From an uncultured Eubacteriales bacterium (GTDB taxonomy: Bacteria; Bacillota; Clostridia; Peptostreptococcales; Anaerovoracaceae), in the NCBI GenBank assembly GCA_902774265.1, contig CACYHR010000025.1, forward strand, positions 1-64,000: a stretch of 64,000 nt of DNA. The letters are read 5' to 3'. Below, piece by piece: positions 28,701 to 37,900 of the stretch. The position numbers and the translations under genes were made by a program. The notes beneath the pieces were generated by a model that saw only the letters and a list, made by a program, of their open reading frames with translations, made no database searches and had not been told where the DNA came from. Numbering within the stretch: position 1 is the stretch's first letter; every line of letters begins with the position of its first letter.

Positions 28701-28922
28701 GTTGTTAGCCATCAATCTACGTATTCCCATTGTATGAAATGGCTCATCATCCACAACTTTGATACTTGGAGCAATATATTCAAGTTTTGCTATTTCGTTT
28801 CGGATTTCACGCACATATCTTAACGCAGTCTCAGGTGCAAGAAGCTCTTCTGTAATATAGTCACGCAAATCAATAAGATCTGATTCGGCATCAGGTGTGA
28901 TAATGATTTCATAAGAATCCAT
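28626..28922 (-). pseudogene. RelE/ParE-type toxin, C-terminus lost
   Basis: The first roughly 75 residues fit a RelE/ParE mRNA interferase or gyrase-poison fold (YEIIITPDAESDLIDLRDYI, then GIRRLMANNF). After that point, the family normally has two more strands (FYRV...VLRVLYGRRN). Here the sequence becomes unrelated (IFPRTLAVMYAVPFLCAF) and is simply the reverse strand of the broken Ig-like gene. The toxin is thus probably inactive. It overlaps the antitoxin stop by one base, as in intact modules. Confidence 0.6.
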
Positions 28923-29218
28923 TATTTCAGAATCCCTTCAATATCGTCAAAGACTTCGCTGAAAGGCCGGCCCTTTCCTTCAAGCGCCTGAGCATAACTG
29001 TGCTGCAGTCTGGCAATAAGTTCTTCATTGCTCATTGAATCAATAGTATTAGGGACTTCAGGGATAGTTAGAGAAAATGGGATTCCATTTGTAAAAATGA
29101 TTTGTCGATACAGAGAGTTTATAACTACAGAAACAGGTATCCCAAGTTTCTGTAATATATCTTCTGCCTGAGTCTTGATGTCATTCTCGACTCTTGCACT
29201 TACAGTAGAATCTTTCAT
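28922..29218 (-). CDS. RelB/DinJ family antitoxin
   Basis: The start was placed at ATG 29216-29218 (complement) because GTGAGG precedes it; the frame extends upstream without a ribosome site. The 98-residue product opens with a ribbon-helix-helix domain (STVSARVENDIKTQAEDILQKLGI) that binds DNA and dimerises, and has an acidic C-terminal tail that would wrap the toxin. It would neutralise the adjoining RelE/ParE toxin and repress its own promoter. Confidence 0.8.
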   Translation of the reverse strand: MKDSTVSARVENDIKTQAEDILQKLGIPVSVVINSLYRQIIFTNGIPFSLTIPEVPNTIDSMSNEELIARLQHSYAQALEGKGRPFSEVFDDIEGILK

Positions 29219-29242
29219 TTCGTTCACCTCACTTTCAACAAT

Positions 29243-29255
29243 AATGTAATACATT
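29243..29255. promoter_or_regulatory. Palindromic operator-like site of the toxin-antitoxin promoter
   Basis: AATGTAATACATT is a palindrome with six-base arms and a one-base centre, located about 25 bases upstream of the antitoxin start. Ribbon-helix-helix antitoxins commonly bind such sites to repress their own operon. The rest of 29256-29533 has a short orphan coding-like stretch (EPEQRFEAPDGSDPVFDVDY) ending near 29379, probably the tail of a lost gene. Confidence 0.45.
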
Positions 29256-29533
29256 TGCAAGTAATTAGCAAGACATAATTCAAATACAGATGAGCCGGAG
29301 CAGCGCTTTGAGGCGCCTGACGGTTCAGATCCGGTTTTTGATGTGGACTATTACGGCAATAAACGGCCGGTTCCATGATGATAAACAGAGTATTTCGGAA
29401 ATTACATAGTCCACCCAAAAATGCTAAAATAAATATGTGCCTGAGCTGTATATACTTAATGCAGATACTATTACGAGTATGAGGATTATGAAATCTGCAG
29501 GAATTGTCATGCGGAGCATTGTAACAGAGAGAA

Positions 29534-30940
29534 ATGTGCAAAAAAACTTTACTATCATTAATAATTCCAACTTACAATTGTGCAGAGTATATAGAGGAAA
29601 CCTTAGACTCTGTCCTGTCGCAGCTGCCCGCTGACTGTGAACTGATTCTGGTTGATGACGGATCGACGGATCATACAGCTGAAATTCTCAGATCCTATGA
29701 ATCCGGAAGAGTCAGGATAAAACTTGTCCTGTGCAAACATTGCGGTGTATCAGCAGCCAGAAATACCGGGATAGACATGGCAGAGGGAGAATGGGTCGCC
29801 TTTATGGACTGCGATGACTGTCTGAAGGCGGGATTCTTCGAAAGATGCATGCCCCTTCCTGAAGATAATGCAGACCTGTATATATTCAGCTTCGAGCGTG
29901 TGGAATTTCTGCCGGAAACCCAATTCGTAACACCGATGATGCTTGATGACCGGGTATATGATACCGCACATGATTTTGCAGACGACTATATACGTAAAAG
30001 GCATCTGCTTGTTTATTCGGCATGCAATAAATTCTACAGAAAGAGTATACTCGACGATTACGGGATAAGGTTCATCGAAGGCATGTCTTTCGGAGAGGAC
30101 AGGATGTTTAACTATGAATATCTGATGCATGCAGGATGTATTATTACCTCGCGGATAGTGATGTTCCGATATATGCAGAGAAATCCTGACTCTGCATCCA
30201 GGCGGTCGTTCCCTGATTATTTTGAAACTATCATGAATCTTCACCGTGCCAAGATGAACTGCATACTGAAGCTGTCACAAGGCACTGACTCAGAAGAGAA
30301 AAAAGCATTTATCAGAGCAGATATCTATAACGAAATTGAGCGAATGATAGATCGTTTCGAAGAACATCCGGAAGAAGCAAAGGATAATCTGCCGAAAATA
30401 AATGAGCTTATATTCGGCCGTACTGATGATATAAGCGGAAGATTTGATGTCGTTATCGTGCTGGGCAGCACAAACTGCGGATACAGGCTGGACCGGGCTT
30501 ATGAAGCGGCCGCAGGTGATCCTGATACCATATTCCTTGTGACGGGAGGTAATCGCCATATAGAAGGGATATATTCTGAGGCTGAGTTTATGGCGGATCG
30601 TCTGAAAAAATACGGGATACCTGAAAACAGGATCCTGAAGGAGACTGAGGCCGGAAACACATACAGAAATCTTGAATTATCGGCTGAACTGATAGAAAAG
30701 AACATGGATACGGACGATTTGTGCATAGGTATAGTCACCGGAGCATTTCATATTCCGAGGACGAGGCAGATGACTGCTGCTATACCATGGTATGCGAATA
30801 AACAGATTGTTTTTATTCCTGCTTATGGTCCGAATACCGGACCGGATAACTGGTTTATGAATCAAACAGGAAGAGATATATGTCTGGGGGAAATAGCAAA
30901 ATGTTTTGGCAATGACCCTGCACCGGATTCGGGGGAGTGA
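29534..30940 (+). CDS. Glycosyltransferase family 2 fused to a DUF218/YdcF-like domain
   Basis: Residues about 1-230 are a GT-A family 2 transferase: LSLIIPTYNCAEYIEETLDS, LVDDGSTDHT, GVSAARNTG and MDCDD (the metal-binding DxD-type region). Residues about 300-455 are a DUF218/YdcF-SanA-like domain (VVIVLGSTN, VTGGN, ILKETEAGNTYRNLE, VTGAFHIPRTRQM), a family linked to envelope integrity. One polypeptide joining both is unusual. No signal peptide or membrane helix is seen, so it likely acts at the inner face. AACAGAGAG precedes the start. It is followed 3 bases later by an ATP-grasp gene. Confidence 0.8.
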   Translation: MCKKTLLSLIIPTYNCAEYIEETLDSVLSQLPADCELILVDDGSTDHTAEILRSYESGRVRIKLVLCKHCGVSAARNTGIDMAEGEWVAFMDCDDCLKAGFFERCMPLPEDNADLYIFSFERVEFLPETQFVTPMMLDDRVYDTAHDFADDYIRKRHLLVYSACNKFYRKSILDDYGIRFIEGMSFGEDRMFNYEYLMHAGCIITSRIVMFRYMQRNPDSASRRSFPDYFETIMNLHRAKMNCILKLSQGTDSEEKKAFIRADIYNEIERMIDRFEEHPEEAKDNLPKINELIFGRTDDISGRFDVVIVLGSTNCGYRLDRAYEAAAGDPDTIFLVTGGNRHIEGIYSEAEFMADRLKKYGIPENRILKETEAGNTYRNLELSAELIEKNMDTDDLCIGIVTGAFHIPRTRQMTAAIPWYANKQIVFIPAYGPNTGPDNWFMNQTGRDICLGEIAKCFGNDPAPDSGE

Positions 30941-30943
30941 AGG

Positions 30944-32104
30944 ATGTCATACGAAAAGGAATTTAAAGAATACAATGATGCTTTGAACAGAGCTGTAAAC
31001 GCTAAGAAAAGATACCTTTCTGCGGCTCTCAGGGCAGAGACAGAGGAATACCTTTCGCAGATTGGAGGATTTACGGATCATGAAGCATACAGAGAAAAAG
31101 TGCTGCCGTACTGGGAACGGTTCGGATATAAGCCTGATGAGTTCTGGTTTGAGTTTTCGGGTTCACGGGATCAGGTGATGGATCCCGGATTCATGCCGCT
31201 GGATTTCCTGTATAATGAGATCGTTCCGTACCTAAACAACATGCAGTTCAGAACTGCGATCACGGACAAGGCGTATTATGATGTTTGGTTTCCGGATGTG
31301 AAGCAGGCCGTGACTGTCTGCCGCAGAGTAGCGGGTATTTATTACGATGGCGGTATGGACATCATCAGCGAAGCAGAAGCTGTGGAGCGGTGCCTTAACA
31401 GTTCATGTGTTTTGTTCATAAAGCCTGCGCTGTACACATGCGGCAGCAAAGGAATTATAGCGGTGGATCCCTGCGATCTGACTGCCGCGGATCTGAAGGG
31501 GATGTTTTATGATACAGGGATGAACTTTATTGTCCAGCAGGAAATAGAGCAGCATCCGGAACTTGCAGTATTGAATCCGGATTCGGTATGCACAGTGAGG
31601 ATCAATACGCTGCTGATGGACGATAAAGTGCACATACTGACAGAGGTCATGAGGGTAGGAGGCCGCGGCGAAAAGGTACCGCTGCATGGAGAAGGAAACT
31701 ATTTTGCACAGATACTTGATGACGGAAGGCTTCACGAAAAAGTACTCGTTAGAGATCCGGATGAGAGCAGCTTAATAACAGGCATCCATATAGCCTGGAG
31801 GAGTGCGAAGGAGTACGGCCTGTATGACGGATCATACAGAGTGCCCGGGATCGATGATCTTCGGGAACTCGCAAAAAAACTGCACATGAGGCTTGCGCAC
31901 TTCAGATTCATAGGCTGGGATCTGACTCTGGATAAGGACGGGGATCCGGTGCTGATAGAATTCAATCTGTCTCCCGGAACAATTTGCGGACAACTGTCAG
32001 CATGCACACCGATATTCGGTGATATGACAGACAGGGTCCTTGAGGATTTCTTCTTTGAACGCAGCCTCGAAAACACTCAGAAGAGGGGTCTGCTTGTACA
32101 GTGA
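30944..32104 (+). CDS. Sugar-transfer-associated ATP-grasp protein
   Basis: The 386-residue product resembles the ATP-grasp family that accompanies glycosyltransferases in polysaccharide loci: FIKPALYTCGSKGI near residue 160 (ATP lysine and glycine-rich loop), CTVRINTLL, and DLTLDKDGDPVLIEFNLSPG near 325-345 (metal-binding Asp/Glu/Asn). Such enzymes use ATP to join a carboxylate to an amine. GAAGG is close to the start. Position directly after the GT2-DUF218 gene suggests joint decoration of a surface glycan. Confidence 0.75.
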   Translation: MSYEKEFKEYNDALNRAVNAKKRYLSAALRAETEEYLSQIGGFTDHEAYREKVLPYWERFGYKPDEFWFEFSGSRDQVMDPGFMPLDFLYNEIVPYLNNMQFRTAITDKAYYDVWFPDVKQAVTVCRRVAGIYYDGGMDIISEAEAVERCLNSSCVLFIKPALYTCGSKGIIAVDPCDLTAADLKGMFYDTGMNFIVQQEIEQHPELAVLNPDSVCTVRINTLLMDDKVHILTEVMRVGGRGEKVPLHGEGNYFAQILDDGRLHEKVLVRDPDESSLITGIHIAWRSAKEYGLYDGSYRVPGIDDLRELAKKLHMRLAHFRFIGWDLTLDKDGDPVLIEFNLSPGTICGQLSACTPIFGDMTDRVLEDFFFERSLENTQKRGLLVQ

Positions 32105-32139
32105 TCCTGAGTGTAAAGAATAAAAGGTAGGGAAACGAT

Positions 32140-33948
32140 ATGACAAATACAAACAATGAAGGGAAAATCAGATACAGTAAAGCTGTTTTGAATGACTACA
32201 GAAGAGACGGCAGTTTGCTGAAGAGGAAACTCATTGCTTATCTGCCTGCCATGATGATGACCAACCTTTCCAATCTGCTGCTGGTTTCGGTTGACGGTGT
32301 CGTTGTAGGTAACTTTGTCGGCAGCGACGCTTTTGCTTCTGTAAATATTTTCGGACCGATCAACCGTCTGATTGGTGCGATCTCGGTTCTGGCTGCAGTG
32401 GGAATATCGACAACTCTGTCTACAGCTATAGGCAGTAACCGGCAGGAGGAGATAAACAAAGCAAGAGGAGCAGCGTTTCAGTTTATGGTCATCATGGCTG
32501 TTCTGGTGTCGATAGTTCAGATCCCGCTGATACATCTTGTGATCGCTTCATATCGTCTGAGTCCGGAAATAAATGATTTAGTGTGGCAGTATGCTATCGG
32601 GATAATGATATGTTCACCGCTCGGTATGCTGTCAACTATAGGCGTCTATCAGATGCAGATAGTCGGAAAAATGAATATGCTCATGAAACTTTCTGTACTT
32701 GAGGGCGTATCGAATCTTGTATTTGACCTTCTGTTTGTGGGTGCTTTTGATATGGGTGTTGCCGGAGCCGGTTACGGGACGGCATGTGCCAATCTGATCA
32801 GAGCATCTACCACCGTATACTTTCTCTCAAAGTATACAGATATTTACAAAAGAGACGGATACAGGACGGATATCAGAGATTTCGTTAAAATAATACGAAT
32901 AGGAGCTCCGGATGCCACATATGCTCTTATGACTGCGTTTCAGTCATATTTCGTGATGCAGATCCTGCTCAGTAAATTCGGATCTGATGGAGCTTTGATC
33001 AACGGTATTTGCTCCTTCTGTTTTAACCTGACATGCGTACTGACAAACGGCCTGCAGGGAAGTATGAGGCCTCTTGTGGGATTGCTTACGGGAGCTGATG
33101 ACAGAAAAGGTCTGAGCACTCTTATGAACATCGGATTCAGTTTTAATCTCACATACGGTGGAATATGTACGGCTGTGGTGATGCTGTTTCCTGAGATTTT
33201 TTTCAGCATGAACGGTGTAAAGACAATACCTGAAGGCGGAATAGAATCTCTTCGCATCTTTAGCCTTGTTTTCATAGTAAAGGGATTCAATGTCCTGCTC
33301 AGGCTGTATCTGGCTAACCGGAAGGATTCAAAATTTGCCATAAAGCTCAATCTCAGCGGTTCAGTAATAATGCCTTTAACAGCATATATCATATCAATGC
33401 TGGCATCTCCGCCGTGGATTTTTCTGGCATATACGATAACCGACACCCTGATCTTTGCTGTGCTGAGCAAACGCTATATCGCATGGAAAGAAAAAGATAA
33501 AAAAGAGGATTACATGGAAGGGCAGCAGGTCGTATTGTATATGACGGTTGCTCCGGACGTAGCTGTATCTGCTTCAAGAGATATCAGAAAAGTGGCTGAT
33601 GAATATGATATCGATCCTAAGATAGCAAACCGTGTCTCTCTCAGCATGGAGGAGATGGTAGCTTATGCCGAAGAGGTCAGGGATGACGATACAGGAAAAG
33701 GGCACCGCAGAAAGAAGAAGAACGAAGAAGAGGACGTATTCAGTGTTCAGGTCATGATAAGGTTCAGGGGCGAAAATGCAGCCACAGTTGTTACATATGA
33801 TGACGGCCACAAAATAAATCTTGATATGGATGAGGATAAACGTGAACTGGCTGTCAGCAATTATGAGCTTCTAAGGAGACTTGCCAAATCGCTTGAATAC
33901 CAGTATGTTCTTGATATGAATTATACTACCATCAGATTTGAGGTATAG
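32140..33948 (+). CDS. MATE family exporter with C-terminal RsbW-like domain
   Basis: Residues about 20-460 form a MATE-type transporter with about twelve membrane helices, including the family's VDGVVVGNFVGSDAFASVN segment after the first helix. MATE proteins exchange drugs or metabolites for Na+ or H+. The remaining roughly 130 residues are soluble and read as a degenerate HATPase of the RsbW/SpoIIAB type (ASRDIRKVADEYDI..., RVSLSMEEMVAYAEE, VVTYDDGHKIN); the usual Asn of the N-box is not present. A lysine/arginine and glutamate-rich insert (GHRRKKKNEEE) interrupts it. It may be a sensing module rather than a kinase. The gene closes the GT2/ATP-grasp run. Confidence 0.8.
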   Translation: MTNTNNEGKIRYSKAVLNDYRRDGSLLKRKLIAYLPAMMMTNLSNLLLVSVDGVVVGNFVGSDAFASVNIFGPINRLIGAISVLAAVGISTTLSTAIGSNRQEEINKARGAAFQFMVIMAVLVSIVQIPLIHLVIASYRLSPEINDLVWQYAIGIMICSPLGMLSTIGVYQMQIVGKMNMLMKLSVLEGVSNLVFDLLFVGAFDMGVAGAGYGTACANLIRASTTVYFLSKYTDIYKRDGYRTDIRDFVKIIRIGAPDATYALMTAFQSYFVMQILLSKFGSDGALINGICSFCFNLTCVLTNGLQGSMRPLVGLLTGADDRKGLSTLMNIGFSFNLTYGGICTAVVMLFPEIFFSMNGVKTIPEGGIESLRIFSLVFIVKGFNVLLRLYLANRKDSKFAIKLNLSGSVIMPLTAYIISMLASPPWIFLAYTITDTLIFAVLSKRYIAWKEKDKKEDYMEGQQVVLYMTVAPDVAVSASRDIRKVADEYDIDPKIANRVSLSMEEMVAYAEEVRDDDTGKGHRRKKKNEEEDVFSVQVMIRFRGENAATVVTYDDGHKINLDMDEDKRELAVSNYELLRRLAKSLEYQYVLDMNYTTIRFEV

Positions 33949-33964
33949 TTGAAGAAATAGAATA

Positions 33965-34075
33965 ACAGACACCGGATGTCCCCCGCCTCTTAGGCGGCGG
34001 GGTCCATTTCGACCATCAGTGGTGGGTAACAATCCCCCACTGATGCTCTCAGGAGCTGAAGCTCCCGGTGTCTGT
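33965..34075. repeat. Three-hairpin palindromic element, possible IS200/IS605-derived
   Basis: An outer 11-base perfect inverted repeat (ACAGACACCGG 33965-33975; CCGGTGTCTGT 34065-34075) encloses three hairpins: a C-rich one (33980-34002, CCCCGCC/GGCGG), one at 34014-34045 (CATCAGTGG/CCACTGATG), and a short one at 34052-34065 (GGAGCT/AGCTCC). The cloverleaf resembles palindromic ends and non-autonomous relatives of IS200/IS605 elements. No transposase gene is present here. It lies between two converging genes and may also act as a two-way terminator. Confidence 0.6.
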
Positions 34076-34083
34076 AAATGCTT

Positions 34084-35121
34084 CTATAATGCATCTATGC
34101 TTTTGATATAAGTGTCGTAGACCTTCGGATCCACCTTGCTCTGTATGCTGTCGCGTACCGCTTTGCTCGCATCGACTATGGCCTGATGTGTTTCTTCATC
34201 GACCTTCAGAATTTCGGTGCCGCTGTCTTCGATAGTCTTAATCCTGTCTGCTATCCTGTCATCCGAGGCCTGCCGCGCGTATTCGGTCGCAGCAGCTGCG
34301 GCTTCCTTCATGATATTCTGATCTTCCGCAGGCATATCCTTAAAGAACTCGTCATTCATGATCAGAGTGATAAGGTGCGGCAGATGATTGGTTTCCACCA
34401 CGTAATCCTGCTGCTCGTAAAGCCTGTTCGACACGATGACTTCGTAAGGATTCTCCTGAGCATCTATCGTATGCTGCTGCAGTCCTATATATACTTCGGC
34501 AAAGCTCATCGGCGTCGGATTGGCTCCTATGGATTTCCAGAATGCCAGATGATACGGGTTCTCCATTGTCCGGATTTTCTGTCCTTTGAAATCTCCTGCA
34601 GCCTTTACGGCTTTGTTCGTACTCATCACGCGGAATCCCTGGTCAGCTATGCCGAGCAGCTGATAACCGCCGTTTTCATATACACTGCTTATGACAGAGC
34701 TGAAAGACGGATCATCCAGCACTTTTCTGCAGTCTTTCAGGTCTTCGAATGCGCACGGCACATCAAAGATCGCAAGATCCGGCATAAATGTGACCTGCGG
34801 CGCTGTGTTCTGCACTACGAACGGGATATCCCCGTCTTTGCAGGATTCGAGCAGCTCCCGGTCACCGCCGAGCGTAGAATTGGCGTAAACCTGTATTTTG
34901 ATACGTCCGTCGCTGAGTCTGTCCACTTCTTCTGCAAATTTCTCTGCGTATATCTGCGTTACAGTATCTTCCGGACTGGCAGTCGCAAGGGGATAAGCAT
35001 ATCTCTGTTCTCCGTCATTGCTGCTGCACGAAGCCATGAAACCGGCTGCAAGCATCAAGCTGATGCAGAGTACAGCGATCCTGAGCAGCGCGCGATATGA
35101 TTTTGATTTCTTCATAACCAT
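34084..35121 (-). CDS. dctP: TRAP transporter substrate-binding lipoprotein
   Basis: The 345-residue protein has a signal peptide and lipobox (AAGFMASC) and is thus anchored outside the membrane. The DctP-type fold is shown by YPLATASPEDTVTQIYAEKFAEEV, the loop GGDRELLESCKDGDI, and LGIADQGFRVMSTNK before the KIRTMENPYHLAFWKSIGANP region whose Arg contacts the ligand carboxylate. GGAGG lies just upstream; ATG 35121 or the ATG two codons later could be the start. It delivers an organic acid to the DctQM pair; with aroD and aroE in the same operon, a hydroaromatic acid is likely. Confidence 0.9.
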   Translation of the reverse strand: MVMKKSKSYRALLRIAVLCISLMLAAGFMASCSSNDGEQRYAYPLATASPEDTVTQIYAEKFAEEVDRLSDGRIKIQVYANSTLGGDRELLESCKDGDIPFVVQNTAPQVTFMPDLAIFDVPCAFEDLKDCRKVLDDPSFSSVISSVYENGGYQLLGIADQGFRVMSTNKAVKAAGDFKGQKIRTMENPYHLAFWKSIGANPTPMSFAEVYIGLQQHTIDAQENPYEVIVSNRLYEQQDYVVETNHLPHLITLIMNDEFFKDMPAEDQNIMKEAAAAATEYARQASDDRIADRIKTIEDSGTEILKVDEETHQAIVDASKAVRDSIQSKVDPKVYDTYIKSIDAL

Positions 35122-35140
35122 AACACCTCCATTGCACCAG

Positions 35141-36436
35141 TTACAGCAGCGCCAGCGAGAATGCCGGCACGAAAGTGAACAGCAACAGCGCGACGAGGAA
35201 CAGACCTATCATCGGCATCGCTTTCTTTGCTATCTCCATGACCGGAACATCCGTAAGAGCGCTTGCAACGAACAGATTTACACCGATCGGAGGAGTCACG
35301 AACCCGATAGCCAGATTTACGACCATTATCACGCCGAACTGTACCGGATCCATACCGATCCCCTGCGCTATAGGCAGCAGTATCGGTGTCAGTATCAGTA
35401 TCGCAGGCGTCGTATCCATTACCATGCCGACCAGCAGCAGGAATATGTTAATAACAAGCAATATGACGACCTTGCTCGAGAAATTTCCGAGGATAAACGA
35501 GCTTACTGTCTGTGGGACCTGCATCAGAGTCAGCACTCTCGAGAAAGCAGTTGATGCCGCCAGTATGAACAGTATAGGCGTAAAGGTCTTTATCGCTTCA
35601 ACCAGTATGCCCCATAGATCGCCAGGCTTTATCTCTCTGTATATAAAGAGGCTGACGATCAGCGCGTAAAACACCGAGATGACTGCGGCTTCCGTCGGCG
35701 AGGTGATCCCCGAGTAAATGCAGCCGAGAACTATGACCGGGCTCAGTATTGCCCAGAAGCTTTCCCTGAACACTTTTCCGAATCCTTTTTCATGGAGTTT
35801 TCCTATCTCCGCCTGTATCCTGACCCTGTCTTCACCGTTCTTTTTGCAGAAAAATACGGCGTAGCCCATCAGCAGTACAGCTATCACGAGGCCGGGTATT
35901 ATGCCTGCGAGAAAAAGATCGCTTACCGATGCACCTGATGCCATTCCGTACATGATGAAAGGAATGCTCGGAGGAATGATAACGCCGAGACCGCCGGCGA
36001 CCGCTACGACAGACGTAGAGAAGGTCCTGTCGTAGCCCAGCCCGATCAGGATCGGGATGGTCATGCTGCCTACGGCAGCAACGGTCGCCGGCGCAGAGCC
36101 GGAGATCGCGCCGTAGAACAGGCAGGTTACGATCACAGCACATGGCATTCCGGCAGTGAATCTGCCGAAAAAATAAGCAAATATATCAAATATCTTGCGC
36201 GATATCCCGCCTTTGGCCATGATGATTCCCGAAAGTACAAACATCGGGACCGCCAACAGCGGGAAGCTGTCAAGTCCGCCGAACATAGCCCTGATGAGAT
36301 ATTTGGCTCCCACCGTGAACGACGGATCGAATATATGAGGCAGTACAGCGGTTATTCCAAGTGTAATGCCTACAGGTATTGCTATTACAAGAAATATTAC
36401 GAACAGTATGAATAATAATCCTACCGGCATGATCAC
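35141..36436 (-). CDS. dctM: TRAP transporter large permease
   Basis: The 431-residue, highly hydrophobic protein is of the DctM family (about 12 membrane segments; SGSAPATVAAVGSMTIP and AVVAGGLGVIIPPSIPFIMYG are the conserved re-entrant regions). It drives sodium-coupled uptake of the substrate presented by DctP. Its start overlaps the dctQ stop by four bases, and dctP follows after 19 bases. Confidence 0.93.
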   Translation of the reverse strand: MIMPVGLLFILFVIFLVIAIPVGITLGITAVLPHIFDPSFTVGAKYLIRAMFGGLDSFPLLAVPMFVLSGIIMAKGGISRKIFDIFAYFFGRFTAGMPCAVIVTCLFYGAISGSAPATVAAVGSMTIPILIGLGYDRTFSTSVVAVAGGLGVIIPPSIPFIMYGMASGASVSDLFLAGIIPGLVIAVLLMGYAVFFCKKNGEDRVRIQAEIGKLHEKGFGKVFRESFWAILSPVIVLGCIYSGITSPTEAAVISVFYALIVSLFIYREIKPGDLWGILVEAIKTFTPILFILAASTAFSRVLTLMQVPQTVSSFILGNFSSKVVILLVINIFLLLVGMVMDTTPAILILTPILLPIAQGIGMDPVQFGVIMVVNLAIGFVTPPIGVNLFVASALTDVPVMEIAKKAMPMIGLFLVALLLFTFVPAFSLALL

Positions 36437-37005
36437 TCCTTCCCGGCATCGGCCGATGCTGCCGTGCCTGCTTCAATAAATGATTCAGGAGTATTGCGTT
36501 CAGGGTGCGCCGGGTCATAAACATTCTGTCCGAGCGAGATCCTGAATTCTATGATCCACCTCTGTATGATCCTGAAAGCTACCAGGATAAATGACACAAA
36601 TGGAGCCGCCTGTATATAGTACATCGGTATCCCCAGGGCAGGACTCACCTGCCCGCTCTCCACCGCAGACATCATATACATGAAAGCAAACGGTATCATG
36701 TATAAAAAGAATGCCAGCTCTATTGTATGATTTATGACTTTGATGAACGCCTTTTTGCGCCTTGAGAATCTTGCCACGAACTGTTCTATCTTGATCGAGA
36801 TACATCTCTTGGTGCAATAGCTGACGCTGAGAAAACCCGACCAGATAAAGAGATATCTTGTCAGTTCCTCTGTCCACGACAACGACGCTCTGAGTGCGAA
36901 GCGCGAGAAAACCTGTATTCCCATTATGACTGCCATAGCCAGCAACAGCAGGGTCAGCAGGAATTCCTCCAGATTGTGATCAAGCCATTTTATTGTTTTT
37001 GTCAT
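36433..37005 (-). CDS. dctQ: TRAP transporter small permease
   Basis: Start chosen at ATG 37003-37005 (complement), behind AGAAAGGG; the frame reaches further upstream without family likeness. The 190-residue product has four membrane helices and the DctQ signature WTEELTRYLFIWSGFL near residue 45. The C-terminal tail is longer than usual and hydrophilic. It pairs with DctM as the membrane unit of the transporter. Confidence 0.9.
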   Translation of the reverse strand: MTKTIKWLDHNLEEFLLTLLLLAMAVIMGIQVFSRFALRASLSWTEELTRYLFIWSGFLSVSYCTKRCISIKIEQFVARFSRRKKAFIKVINHTIELAFFLYMIPFAFMYMMSAVESGQVSPALGIPMYYIQAAPFVSFILVAFRIIQRWIIEFRISLGQNVYDPAHPERNTPESFIEAGTAASADAGKE

Positions 37006-37085
37006 GGCTCTATACCCTTTCTTTAAAAAGCGCTCCGTCCCGGAAGAACACATGTCATCGGGAACGGAGCGTTAACGAGCATTAT

Positions 37086-37847
37086 TTAGAGAGCTCCGTG
37101 CAGCAGTGTGAGAACCTGTTTCAGATCCTCTACTCCCATCTGTCCCGGAGCCGATGCCTTTGCAGCTGCTCCGAATGTAAGTGCCGAACCGAACACCTCG
37201 CCTGCGAGACGGCTTATAACGCCTGTCCCCGCCATAGACATGGTGATTATAGGACGATCAGCGTGTTCTCCTGCCATTTCCTCTGTTGCAGCGAGAAGTG
37301 TAAGAACGTCCTTCTTGTTCTGAGGCATTACAGCGATCTTAGGTATGTCTGCGCCAAGCTCCTGCATCTTGCAGAGACGGCCGACTATATCATCTTTGTC
37401 CGGAGTCTTGTGGAAATCGTGGTTGGAAGCTACGACCTTGACGCCGGCAGCATGCGCGCCATCGATGATCTTTCTGACTACCTCATCGCCTGTGAATACT
37501 TCGACATCCACCATATCTATATAGCCTGTCTGAGCAGCTCTGATATTGATGTCAGCATAAACATCATCTTCGACAGCCTTCTCTCCGCCTTCTTTTGAAG
37601 TACGGAAAGTCATGAGTATAGGCAGATCGCCGAGAACCTCCCGGAGTTCCTTCATCACATCCTCGAGTGCATCGAAGTCGAACACGTTTTCAAACCAGTC
37701 TATGCGCCATTCTACTACATCTGCAGGCAGTTTGGTGATAGCACGGGCTTCCTCCAGGATGGCTTCTTTTGTTATTCCTACGATAGGCACGCAGATCTTC
37801 GGCATACCTTCGCCAATCACGGTATTTCTTACTTTTACAGTGTTCAT
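37086..37847 (-). CDS. aroD: Type I 3-dehydroquinate dehydratase
   Basis: Interconverts 3-dehydroquinate and 3-dehydroshikimate through a Schiff base. In the 253 residues, VVEWRIDWFE near residue 44 and PKIAVMPQ near 168-175 (catalytic Lys) are visible, and ITMSMAGTGVISRLAGEVFGS near 205-225 is the closing signature. Full length. Placed between an MFS permease and a TRAP transporter, it is more likely catabolic (quinate use) than part of aromatic amino acid synthesis, since no other aro biosynthesis genes are here. Confidence 0.93.
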   Translation of the reverse strand: MNTVKVRNTVIGEGMPKICVPIVGITKEAILEEARAITKLPADVVEWRIDWFENVFDFDALEDVMKELREVLGDLPILMTFRTSKEGGEKAVEDDVYADINIRAAQTGYIDMVDVEVFTGDEVVRKIIDGAHAAGVKVVASNHDFHKTPDKDDIVGRLCKMQELGADIPKIAVMPQNKKDVLTLLAATEEMAGEHADRPIITMSMAGTGVISRLAGEVFGSALTFGAAAKASAPGQMGVEDLKQVLTLLHGAL

Positions 37848-37900
37848 CTCACTTTCCTTTCTGTTAGTCAGGTCTGTTATGCTGCATCTATTCAGATCTT

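Noticed and set aside
34186-35100. 304-codon plus-strand frame opposite dctP
   Set aside because: dctP on the minus strand has a signal peptide, lipobox and family motifs; the opposite frame has none and is a codon-bias shadow.
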